64,000 nucleotides of DNA from Coenobita brevimanus. Lineage: Eukaryota > Arthropoda > Malacostraca > Decapoda > Coenobitidae. The DNA is taken from NCBI GenBank assembly GCA_032717465.1, contig CM064697.1, forward strand, positions 3,759,001 through 3,823,000, read 5' to 3'. Position 1 is the first letter of the stretch. Every line of letters begins with the position of its first letter. The position numbers and the translations under genes are program-made. The notes below the pieces were generated by a model that saw only the letters and a list, made by a program, of their open reading frames with translations, did not search any database and was not told the DNA's origin. Of this stretch, positions 54,075-62,793 are shown piece after piece.

Positions 54075-55304
54075 CTACTGTTTGATCACTGATATTGCAC
54101 AGTTAGGGTCACTCCGGTCAGCGTCTGGCGCCAGGGGTGCGGGCGGAGGGGCGGCACGGCTCCGCTGCTGACGGGGCTGGGCACAACCAGGGACCTCCGT
54201 ACTCAGAGGGCACGGGATCATACGCAGGGGCGTCCATTCTCGTCCAGGGCTGTGGGTGGAGAAAGGTCCAGCGCTCTCAGGGCTGGGGACAGGAGTGTGA
54301 CCCTCAGGACTGGGGCCGAACAATTGCCTGAAACTGTCGTTCAGGCTCCTGACAGAGGATGAGGACCTCCGCCGTCGAGGTGTGGAGAGTTCCCTCCCGG
54401 GAGTTCGGGGGGTGGTCTGGGGTTCCCGAGGGCTGCGGTCCCCAGAGCTTGGCGGCGCCAGCAGAAAGGGGCTGCAGCACAGGTCTGTGTCAAGGTCCGT
54501 CAGGTGGGTCTCCTCCAGAGCCAGTTGTAGGGAGCAGAGGCCAGGTGAGACTACAGGGCCTCTCCAATACTCCTCTACGCCTGAGACTCCCTCTGTGTCA
54601 AGGGTCGGGGAACAGGCGTCAACTACAGGCGGCAGAGCGGCTACAGGCCGTCTCCTGCCGTAGAGCCCATCTACTGGCCGTGGCTTCCTAGGGGCATGGC
54701 TACAGGCCGGTGCCAAGGCCCGGCTACTGGCCGTGGCCTGAGAGAGTGGGTGACTGCCAGCAAACCCAGGGGCACCTTCGGAGCGGCTACAGGCCGTCTC
54801 CTGTAGGAGGGGTGTTGAGCAGCTACAGGCCGTCTCAGGGAGAACACCTTCGTAGAGGCTACAGGCCGTCTGACGAAGGTGCGAGCAGCTACAGGCCGTC
54901 TCCTTCAGGAGGGGTGTTGAGCAGCTACAGGCCGTCTGACGAAGGCGGGAGCGGCTACAGGCCGTCTCCTGATTACCCTCAGAGCGGCTACAGGCCGTCT
55001 CCTCGTTACTCTCAGAGCGGCTACAGGCCGTCTCCTTCAGGAGGGGTGAGCAGCTACAGGCCGTCTCAGGAGGAACACCTTCGGAATGGCTACAGGCCGT
55101 CTCTTGCAGGAGGGGGTTTGAGCGGCTACAGACCATCTCAGGAAGAACACCTTTGGAGTGGCTACAGGCCGTCTCCTGACAAAGGCGGGAGCGGCTACAG
55201 GGCGTCTCAAGAAAGACACCTTCATAGCGGCTACAGGCCTTCTGACGAAGGTGAGAGTGGCTACAGGCTGTCTCCTTAGAACCCTCAGAGCGGCTACAGG
55301 CCAT
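54075..55304 (-). CDS. open frame across minisatellite in MS long copy (function unknown)
   Basis: 409 codons remain open. The first ~200 are ~20 repeats of a 10-12-residue unit 'ETACSRSEG' with variable linkers, encoded by the GC-rich minisatellite. After a Pro/Arg-rich stretch follows a non-repeat segment (ELSTPRRRRSSSSVRSL, FRQLFGPSPEGHTPVPSP) that is also present in the copy at 58161-59213. Conservation of this C-terminal part in two copies suggests it was once protein-coding. The repeats read open partly because the unit lacks stops. No domain recognised. Confidence 0.4.
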   Translation of the reverse strand: MACSRSEGSKETACSHSHLRQKACSRYEGVFLETPCSRSRLCQETACSHSKGVLPEMVCSRSNPLLQETACSHSEGVPPETACSCSPLLKETACSRSESNEETACSRSEGNQETACSRSRLRQTACSCSTPLLKETACSCSHLRQTACSLYEGVLPETACSCSTPLLQETACSRSEGAPGFAGSHPLSQATASSRALAPACSHAPRKPRPVDGLYGRRRPVAALPPVVDACSPTLDTEGVSGVEEYWRGPVVSPGLCSLQLALEETHLTDLDTDLCCSPFLLAPPSSGDRSPREPQTTPRTPGRELSTPRRRRSSSSVRSLNDSFRQLFGPSPEGHTPVPSPESAGPFSTHSPGREWTPLRMIPCPLSTEVPGCAQPRQQRSRAAPPPAPLAPDADRSDPNCAISVIKQ

Positions 55305-55345
55305 CTCCTTAAAGAGGGGTGAGTGGCTACAGGCCGTCTCTGGGG
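54638..55345. repeat. GC-rich minisatellite, ~20 units
   Basis: The core of each unit is gcggctacaggccgtctcct or a close variant. Linkers of ~8-17 bases come in a few recurring types ('tcaggaggggtgttga', 'gacgaaggtgc', 'gattaccctcaga'). Confidence 0.85.
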
Positions 55346-55621
55346 TGCTGGCAGGATCTGGATAGGCAGCTCCACCCCTTAGCTGGTTGGTGAAGGCTCG
55401 CCCGAGAGATAGTGTGGTATTCCTGCTATGGTGACGGCGAGTGGGCTCCCGGTCATAGGGGCGTGCGGCCCTGGCTGACTTAGGCCATTGTCACACCGAG
55501 TCCCGGCGGCCGGCGCACGCTGCTGCTTCTCCTCTGTGGCCTCCTTGTGAGGGTGTCTGGGTGTTCACGGGGGCACTATACTGCATTTTAGATGGCTTCT
55601 GAGAAACGAAATGAAGATAGG

Positions 55622-56692
55622 AGTGAAATAAGTTGCATATGACTGATGGAGAGGTCGGAAAATTGTTACTTCACCACATTCAGAGGTAGAGTATGTTTGT
55701 CTGCATTCGTAACTGCTGGCATAACTACCTGCTTGCCTGCCTGTCTGCCTTCCTTGTCTACCTGCCTGCCAACTTGCCGCCCTGCTTTCCTGCCTGCCAG
55801 ACTGTTGGAAACATTTTCTGCCTTTCTGCATGCTTGCCAACCTACCTGATTGCCATCCTGTGTGCTTGCCGTCATATAAGTCTGCCTGCCAACATACCTG
55901 CATGTCTGACTGCCTGCCAACATACCTGCATGTCTGACTGCCTGCCAGCCTGCCATCTTTCATGTCAGGCAACCTGCCTACCAGCCCCCTGCCCACCTAC
56001 CTGCGTACCATCCTACATGCATGCATACATGCTTTCTTTCAGCCTACCTCCCTGCACGCAAGGTATCATGTTTACCTGCCTGCTTGCCAGTCTACCTGCC
56101 TTCAAGTCTTCCGGCCCGGCTTTATTTCCACCTATCTACCTGCCTGTCTGCCATATTTCCTGCCCACGAGCCAGCCAGCCTGCTTGAGCCTGCATCTGCC
56201 CTCTTTTGCTGGGTGTCTGACAGGTAGGCGTGAAGGCTGGCAAGCAAGAAGGGTGAAGACAAGTGTTTATCCACTTTGTTTACATTTCAGGCTGGTAGGC
56301 AGGTACGGTAGTATAAGTTTGGTAGCCAAGCAAGCAGGTTGTATATGAGGTGAGGAAGCAGGCAGACAAGTAGACGAAAAATGCAAGCAGGCAGGAAGGG
56401 CGAAGACAGGTGTTTTTACACCTCGTTTAACTTGCAGGCTGGTAGGCAGGTATGATAACAGAAGTTTGGTTGCCATGCAGGCAGGTTGCATATGAGGTGG
56501 GGAAGCAAGAAGACAGCTAGAAAAAGACAGACAAGTAGACAAACAATGCAAGTAGGCAGAAAGCCGGGTGGTAAGCAGGCAAGTATGTTGCCGGGCAGGA
56601 TGGCAGACTGGTAGACAGAAAGAATGGCATACAGGGAAGCAGGTAGGGTGGTGTCAAGCGTTAAGGGTGGTTGGCATCCCGGCACAAACAAG
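55622..56692. repeat. core right half and foldback unit 3
   Basis: 55622-55690 completes the core split by the MS insertion ('aataagttgcatatgact'). The CCTG-type arm is 55725-56205, the junction is 'gggtgtctgacaggtagg' (56211-56228) and the CAGG-type arm is 56229-56692. Inside the right arm a ~160-base segment (gaagacaagtgttt... / gaagacaggtgttt...) is duplicated at 56250 and 56402. Confidence 0.65.
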
Positions 56693-56815
56693 CAGGGTGA
56701 CTATGTGTGTGATGACTTCATATAAGCCTTTATTTCTTCACTGTTCAGAAACGACCAATTTATATCATTTTTCTTCATAAAAACCTCAAAGTGCCATCTG
56801 CTGGAATGGTTTGTG
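56693..56815. repeat. core segment between foldback units
   Basis: 'gtgtgtgatgacttcatata' to 'ctcaaagtgccatctgctgg'; same landmarks as 52881-53005. Confidence 0.6.
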
Positions 56816-57792
56816 CATCTCTGGCTGCCTTTCAGCCTGCATCCATGCCTGTCTATCCACCAACCTGCCTGCCTTTTTGTCTGCTTGCCTGCCTTTTTGT
56901 ATGCTTGTCTGAATGCCTGCCATCATGTTGACCTGCCTTCTTGTGTGCATGAAACCCTGCCTACCAGCCATCCTGCCACGCTGTGTGCCTGCCATATGGC
57001 CTGCCTACCTAGCACCCTGCTGCCCCCTTACCTGGCTGCCATCCTAAAAGTCGCCGGCTGTCATCCTGCCTGCCAGCCAGCCAGCCAGTCACCGTGCATG
57101 CCAGTCAGCCTGCATTTCTCTATCTCCCTGTCTGTTTGCCTGCCTTCATGACACGCTATCTGCTGAGAACCCTACCCGCCAGCCTACCTACTCTTCTTCT
57201 TTTCTTGCGTGCAAGCATGCCTGTTACCAGCCAGCCTGCCCGCCCACCTGTTTGCTTGCCAGTTCACCTGCCTTACCACCTACCTGCTTTATAACCTGCT
57301 TTCCTATCTGACACCCTTCCTACCTACTGTTCGCCTTGAAATCTGTTTGACAGATAGAAAAGCAGACTAGACAGCAGGATGCACGGCAAACAGCCTTCCA
57401 GCCCTATTGGCAGGAAAACAGGCAGCATGACAGGTAGTAAGGATGGCAGATGGACAGGCAGGCTGGCATATGAGACTTGCAGGCCGGCAGGCAGGTTGGC
57501 ATACGAGGCAGGCAAGGTTGCTGGTAGGCAAACAAGCAGGTGGCAGGCAGACTGAGCAGCTGGCGGGTTAGCTAGCAGGATGGCAAGCAGGAATGTCGGC
57601 TGGCAGGCAAACAAGACGAGTAGGCAGGCTGGCAGACACGAAGAAAGGTAGACAGGCAGGCAATAAGGCAGGTAAGATGGATGGCAGCCATAAGGAAGAC
57701 AAGTAGGAAGACAGATTGGCAGACAGACAGAAGGGCAGCCGGCTGGAAGGTAAGCAGACTGGAAAGGAAGCAGACAGGCAAGCAAAGAAGAT
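56816..57792. repeat. foldback unit 4
   Basis: CCTG-type arm 56816-57310, junction with 'ctgtttgacagatagaaa' (57343-57360), CAGG-type arm 57361-57792. Confidence 0.65.
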
Positions 57793-57900
57793 CCTCCCGT
57801 GAATGTGATGGCGTAGGATATAAGTTGCCATCTCCACCAATCAGAAGCTACATTTTTTTTCTCTCTCACAAGAACCCTACAAACGCCGTCTACAGGGGAA
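57793..57900. repeat. core segment after unit 4
   Basis: 'ctcccgtgaatgtgatggcg', 'aagttgccatctcc', 'caaacgccgtctacagggg'. Marks the right end of the foldback array. Confidence 0.55.
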
Positions 57901-57954
57901 CAGTGTCCTTCTTTGACTACTTGAACCCTTTGTATCGAGGCCTATACCTACCCG

Positions 57955-58181
57955 TCGGTCTGTGATGTCCTTGCACATAACCCAGAATCCCTACAACAGA
58001 GCCTCACCATTGTCTCCAACATACACCTTGTAATGGGACTCAGAATAAATGTCAATAAGTTAGAAATAATATCTCAGAGAAACAACCCAGCAAAAGGTTT
58101 TGAATTTCAGATAAATGGCGAATATGTAAAACAGGTGGAGAGTTTACCTACCTTGGATTTGTGCTCATAGATAAACAAAAA
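57955..58181 (+). mobile_element. LINE-C reverse-transcriptase part, left of insertion
   Basis: Reads 'DVLAHNPESLQQSLTIVSNI', 'MGLRINVNKLEIISQR' and 'NGEYVKQVESFTYLG' in one frame, i.e. the region just after the FADD box of a LINE reverse transcriptase. It stops abruptly at the MS short copy and continues after 59936. Confidence 0.65.
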
Positions 58182-59213
58182 AGTCCACCCGAGCCATGCG
58201 CCCCTATGACACGGAGCTCGCCCGCCGCCACCATAGCAGGAATACAAGACTACCTGCTGGACGAGCTGCCCACAGATCAGGCGGGGGGGGGGGGCGGACT
58301 TTCTCCAGTTCCTAACAGCACCCCTGAGACGGCCGATAGCCACTCACCCTCCTACAGGAGACGGCCTGAAGCCGCTATGGAGGAAACAAGGAGACGGCAT
58401 GAAGGCACCCTGGAGGAGAAGAGGAGACGGCCTGTTGCCGCTCCTGCCTTTGTCAGGAGACGGCCTGAAACCACTTGGAAGGTGGCCCTTGGAGAGATGA
58501 CCTGTGGCCGCTCACCCTCCTACAGGAGACGGCCTGAAGCTGCTCCGGAGGCCAATCAGGAGACGGCCGGTAGCCGTTCCCGTCTTCGTCAGGAGACAGC
58601 TGGAAGCCGCTCTGAAGGTGCCCCCAGAAAGTCGGCCTGCAGCTGCTCTACCCTCCTGCAGGAGGCGGCCGGTAGCCGCTCCAAATATGTCCCGAGACAG
58701 CCACGGCCAGTAGCCAGGCCCTACCACCAGAGGCGGCCTGAAGTCGCTCCTTCATCAGGTGCTGAGCCCGGTCCACCTACCCACGACTTGGAGGGAGCCC
58801 CCAGCCTGGAGGTGTATTGGAGAAGCCTTGTGACCACCACCTGGCTCTTCTCCCTGCAGCCAGTGGAGATGCCCCTGATGGACCCCAACGCCAGCCGACA
58901 CCACAGCTCACTTCTGACGGCGTCCCTGACCTGCAGGGACCGCAGCCTCCCAACTGCCCCTCAGACTCCCAGGCGGGACCTCCCCACACCCAGACGCCGG
59001 AGGTCCCTATCCTCCATCAGGCGCCTGACTCAGAAGCTCAGGCAACTGTTTGGCCCTAGCCCAGAGGGCCAGACTCCCACCCCGAGCCCAGAAGCCTCCG
59101 GCCCCGACGCCCCCAGCAGCCTTGGACGAGAGAGGACGCCCCTATGCACTGTCCCCCAGCCCTGGGACCTAGCCGGCCCTGGCGGATCCCAGCCCCGTCA
59201 GGAGGGAGGCTGA
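58161..59213 (+). CDS. open frame across minisatellite in MS short copy (function unknown)
   Basis: 350 codons are open. The first ~10 are LINE-C sequence (VLIDKQK), so the apparent start is not the element's own. The minisatellite part changes repeat frame (RRRPEAAPE units, then ETAGSRSEG units), so small indels occurred in it. The C-terminal segment (DLPTPRRRRSLSSIRRL, RQLFGPSPEGQTPTPSPEAS) matches the other copy closely. No domain recognised; expression unknown. Confidence 0.4.
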   Translation: MLIDKQKSPPEPCAPMTRSSPAATIAGIQDYLLDELPTDQAGGGGGLSPVPNSTPETADSHSPSYRRRPEAAMEETRRRHEGTLEEKRRRPVAAPAFVRRRPETTWKVALGEMTCGRSPSYRRRPEAAPEANQETAGSRSRLRQETAGSRSEGAPRKSACSCSTLLQEAAGSRSKYVPRQPRPVARPYHQRRPEVAPSSGAEPGPPTHDLEGAPSLEVYWRSLVTTTWLFSLQPVEMPLMDPNASRHHSSLLTASLTCRDRSLPTAPQTPRRDLPTPRRRRSLSSIRRLTQKLRQLFGPSPEGQTPTPSPEASGPDAPSSLGRERTPLCTVPQPWDLAGPGGSQPRQEGG

Positions 59214-59935
59214 GACTCCGCCGCCGCCCCTGCGCCTGACCGTAACACGTCCGACCTGACAGTGAGTAAAAGTGAACACACAGCATATAGACAGCGTAGG
59301 AGTGACAGAGTAAAGTGGGTCGGTGATCAGAGCATAAAAGAAAGTGGTGGAAAAGATGGTGCAATAGTAAGACAGTGAAGGACGGGCCTGCCACAGTGTA
59401 CAGTGCCGCCGTATCACGTGAAGACCATACCTAGGCCCCTAAGCTGAAGTTCCAGTACCGCCAGCTCCACCCGGGTACATAGTAAAGTAGTGTTATAGTG
59501 ATCTACGGGCAAGGTACAGTGAACACTTTATACAACAGTGACGGCACGTCTCGGTAAGGTCACGCTTAGGCCCAGTGTAAAATATTAACGCTACTCTGGG
59601 AAATCAGACAACCACCACCACTGGCCAAGGTAATCTAAATTCCCCCACTAACATAAGTGTCTAGCTCAAGTGTTGTTCCCCTAAACCAATCTGGTCCTGT
59701 ACAGTATCCTGCGTGATACTATCATTCAATATCTGCAGCCCCAGAATTATAACTGTCCAGCTTGTTTGTATACGTGACATCTGCTCGTTCCTGTGTAAGA
59801 TTTAGTAATACACATGTAAGGTGTTGCCTTGAGTTTTTGTGTCCTGCCTCTCTCTTATTTGTCTAAGCTCCGGTCTAGAAAGAGAACCCAGCTATTCACT
59901 AGGTGTTCTAGGGACGGGAGGCCGACCCTTAAACA
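58182..59935 (+). mobile_element. MS insertion, short copy (opposite orientation)
   Basis: Homologous to the reverse complement of 53488-55490. It starts within the conserved 'atgcgcccctatgac' segment, so it lacks ~130 bases of 5' sequence present in the long copy, and ends with 'ggaggccgacccttaaaca'. It splits LINE-C. A shared end with a variable start fits 5'-truncated retroposition. Possible short target duplication acaaaaa at 58172 and 59944, weak. Confidence 0.55.
58345..58752. repeat. GC-rich minisatellite, ~12 units
   Basis: Core caggagacggcctgaagccg, the reverse complement of the 54638-55345 unit. More diverged and shorter than the other array. Confidence 0.8.
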
Positions 59936-60560
59936 CCTAGAATTACAAAAACATTGTTGCAAAAGTCCTTGCACGAATCAACCACACCTCAGTCGCTTTT
60001 GAACATCTCAGATCCAGACCTGAACTACCTACCGGCGTCAATTCAAACAGCTTGAGTTTTTTCACACTTGATGCCTACAGTGCATCCTAGGACTCACAAC
60101 AGAAGATAAGTCCCTCACTCACGAATTCTCCAGCAGGCAAAGCCAGCCAGCATAGAAACCATACTGGCTAAAAAGCAGCTAAGATGGGTTGGACACGTGT
60201 TCTGCATGCCCAAGCACCGCCTTCCCCACAGGTTCTTCATGGCCAACCCCCTGCAGCACGCCACAACCCAGGGGGACAGAAGAGATATAAAGACCATATA
60301 GGACAACTCTGAAGAAATGTTACCGAAAGATCTTGAAACCAGTGCCTTGGAATGAGGACAACGATGAGCCCTCTGGAATGAAGGAACCATTCACGTCGAA
60401 GAAGCAAGGAAACTGGCCAGAGAAGAGCATAGACAATGGAAGCACAACCAAAGCAGAGTTCTCCCAGTAAACCCAGGTGTGACATGCCGACTGTGTGACA
60501 AAATTTGCGGATCCAGGATTGGTCTGCACAGTCACATACGTTGGCACCAAAGACGATGAG
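59936..60560 (+). mobile_element. LINE-C 3' part, right of insertion
   Basis: Continues LINE-C: 'NIVAKVLARINHTSVAFEHL' right after the junction, 'YRRQFKQLEFFHT', 'AKKQLRWVGHVFCMPKHRLP', 'REEHRQWKHNQSRVLP' and a terminal zinc-finger-like C-x2-C ... H-x3-H ('TCRLCDKICGSRIGLHSHIR'). It ends at a stop near 60560. At least three frame changes or stops; inactive. Confidence 0.75.
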
Positions 60561-60617
60561 AAACACACCATCCTTGGTTATATCGGCCATCGTCCTCTAG
60601 CCAGGACCGCTCTAAAT

Positions 60618-60640
60618 GTGTGTGTGTGTGTGTGTGTGTG
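60618..60640. repeat. (GT)n microsatellite
   Basis: Short GT tract just after the LINE-C end. Confidence 0.9.
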
Positions 60641-60644
60641 AGTG

Positions 60645-61140
60645 TCCTGTAATATTATCATGGAGAGTAGACTGGTCATCTGCCACTGGGCACTGGTCTA
60701 CGGTAGCCTAGCCTCGGGTCCTTACATCTAAAAGGGGATAAAATGAGATTATAGCCATTTTTTTTTTTCACATGTAGCTTCTCCAAAATACTACACAGTG
60801 TAACATAGTTTTATAAAATGCTTTAATTTGTATGTAGTAATATGTAAAAAGTTCGTCCCTCCAAAGTTCGGGGAACTTTGTTAAGGTATCCCCCCAAATT
60901 TATTCGAGTAGATGAAGTTACCCCCAGACTTCAAATTAAATCAAGCCTATTTGCTCCTAAAACTGCTGCATATGGTATAGTATATATGATAAGTGGTTTT
61001 ACATCTTGTTCACTAAAACTTACAGCATTTTTGTGAAAAATATACCACACGCATTAGCCCCCAAAAGTTTTAAATTTACCCAATTTGGGATAATTTACCC
61101 CTCTTCCCCGACCCCTGTAGATAATAAAAAATTTTCAGCT
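60645..61140. other. stretch without recognised feature
   Basis: AT-rich with 'taccccccaaatt' and 'aatttaccc' runs; no family recognised. Confidence 0.45.
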
Positions 61141-61211
61141 CCATCAGCGTAGCCGTAGAGAGGCGGATGCACTAACACGTCACCGCAAGGTTACCATAAG
61201 GCCATCGCCGC

Positions 61212-61282
61212 TACGGTCCCTGTACGATGGGCAGTGTTTTGCCATGCACAAACATTTCTCTCACCATCGTACAGTGACCGTA
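61212..61282. promoter_or_regulatory. inverted repeat upstream of the Myb/SANT-like ORF
   Basis: Arms tacggtccctgtacgatgg (61212-61230) and ccatcgtacagtgaccgta (61264-61282) match at 18 of 19 positions around a 33-base loop; 'cgtagcc'/'ggctacg' extend it outward. It may be a transposon end or a regulatory hairpin. Confidence 0.7.
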
Positions 61283-61505
61283 AGGCTACGAGCGGGGAAG
61301 AGCTCGCTGTGTTTTAGGGGAAAATTTCCCTGCTCAGCCGATGGTCCGTTTGGCCAATCACAATGCAGGATACGTTCTCCGTCGAAGCTTCAGCCAATCA
61401 TTGTGCTCAGAAATATCAGCTGGCTTGATGTAAACAAATTCATGCCCGCAGGCCGCAGCCCCGCACTCCTCCAACCGAAGAGAAGCAAGCGGCATCGAAA
61501 AAAGA

Positions 61506-61786
61506 ATGGAAGACCCAACACCAAAGAAAAGGCGAACAAATTTCACAGATTCTGAAATCTTTTGGATGATTCAGGAGGTAGAGAAAAGAAAAGGCATTAT
61601 CATTGGCAAGTTGGGAGGCTGTATTACTGTGGAGACCAAAAGAAATGCTTGGGAAGCAGTAACCGGCAGTGAACGGAGTGGGTGGTGTTATACGAGACAG
61701 AGATGAAGTGAGAAAAAAATATAATGATTTCCGGTCGTTAGTTAAGAAGAAAGCGTCTGCGATCGTCAGTGAGTACAGAAAAACAG
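61506..61786 (+). pseudogene. Myb/SANT-like DNA-binding domain, one frameshift
   Basis: From ATG 61506 the frame reads basic MEDPTPKKRRTNFTDSEI, then 'EVEKRKGIIIGKLGG' and 'KRNAWEAV'. One extra base at 61662-61665 shifts it. The next frame reads 'AVNGVGGVIRDRDEVRKKYN', 'FRSLVKKKASAIVSEYRKT'. Together this is the three-helix Myb/SANT-like domain I associate with PF13873 proteins (Harbinger-derived factors, NAIF1-like): TF..E...L..EVEKR, W..I..AVN, VRKK...L... A strong donor acag|gtaagg follows at 61787; unspliced, a stop comes near 61818. Either a first exon with a sequence error or a decayed transposon ORF. Confidence 0.6.
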
Positions 61787-62698
61787 GTAAGGAAGTTTTC
61801 CTTTGGTTTACTCATTAGGTGAGGAAAAAAGAGTAAGCAAGGTTAGATTAGGTATGGAATTTAAAGTATTTTCAAGTGTCTTTGGTTTATGTCTACATTT
61901 GGTTACACTTTTCGTCCTTGACTCTTTGGGGTTAAAAGGAATCCCTGTTGTAGAAATAATATCCCCACGGGGTGAATGACGTAGCCTACAGTGGCCACGG
62001 AAATGTCCTAGGAGAAAGTGTCAGGTGACTGAGAAATGCACGGAAAGTGCACATATGTACTTAGGTTTTAATTGTTGCTTTGTTAAGTAATGACCTGCAG
62101 TTTAGGTTAGAAGTGGTTTGGGATATGGTGACTGAAATTATACACACACTCAAGGACTACAATGATGGCACTTACTAAGCTTTGATAAAAGGCTGCTGTT
62201 TAATGAATGCTAGAGTTGTGTGGTTAAAACTGCTAATGTTCAGCTGAAACCATTAAAAATTTTGTGGTCATGTTTGGTGATATAGTTAGGTTAGAAATAG
62301 GTTAGGTTTTGTTTGGATAATTCTTCTGCAATTGAGCTTAAACCACTAGAATTTTGTGGTTATATTTGGTGGTTCACTTAGGTTTGAAATAGGTGTGGTT
62401 TGGTTAGGTTATGGCTGTCGTAAACGTAGTCTGTATGTGTAGGTTACAGCTGCTGCAATAGTTTTTCCATGAGTGTATATTTAAGGCTGCTGTAATCCTT
62501 ACCACGGTCATTTATAGTAGTTTTGTTGTTATAAAGGAAGTTCATGAAAAGATTTGCTGGTATAACCTCAGTTTTGTAGGAGCATAGATCAGTACCTACA
62601 AATTTAATTTCTAGATTGTGTTTTCGCATTTTCCATTATGTTGTCGGTACCCTTTGCAAGTATTAGTGATTCAAATACTTTTCCCTGTTTAGGTCTGT

Positions 62699-62739
<41 letters not shown>

Positions 62740-62789
62740 TATTCTGCCTGCATTGTGGTTGGTTATTCTTTGGTTTGGTTAGTTTTTCC
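61787..62789. other. stretch without recognised feature
   Basis: Contains several 'ggttaggtt'-like short repeats at 62200-62420 and (CA)n(TA)n at 62700-62739. No coding region recognised. Confidence 0.5.
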
Positions 62790-62793
62790 TTAA

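Larger units (their letters stand above)
53488..55615 (-). mobile_element. minisatellite-bearing retroelement-like insertion MS, long copy
   Basis: It splits a core segment: left half 53456-53487, right half from 55622. It is flanked by the 6-base repeat gatagg (53482-53487, 55616-55621). Its 3' end (left) reads, on the minus strand, 'cgggaagccgagcctgtaac' after a block shared with the other copy at 59935, where about 35 bases around 'ctgcctctctcttatttgtc' are identical. It could be an LTR-type end or a LINE-type 3' region. 5' end at ~55615. Confidence 0.55.

Noticed and set aside
54710..55279. Plus-strand open frame with SGYRPSP repeats resembling a structural protein
   Set aside because: It is antisense to the frame whose C-terminal segment is shared by both MS copies; the proline/tyrosine repeats come from the same minisatellite.
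54638..55345. CRISPR-like look (20-base repeats with short variable linkers)
   Set aside because: Linkers are 8-17 bases and recur, the repeat is part of an open frame, and the genome is eukaryotic with no cas gene.
55693..57869. Open frames rich in ACLPACLP and KAGRQAGRQ
   Set aside because: They follow from the degenerate CCTG/CAGG tetranucleotide arms, shift frame freely and show no domain.
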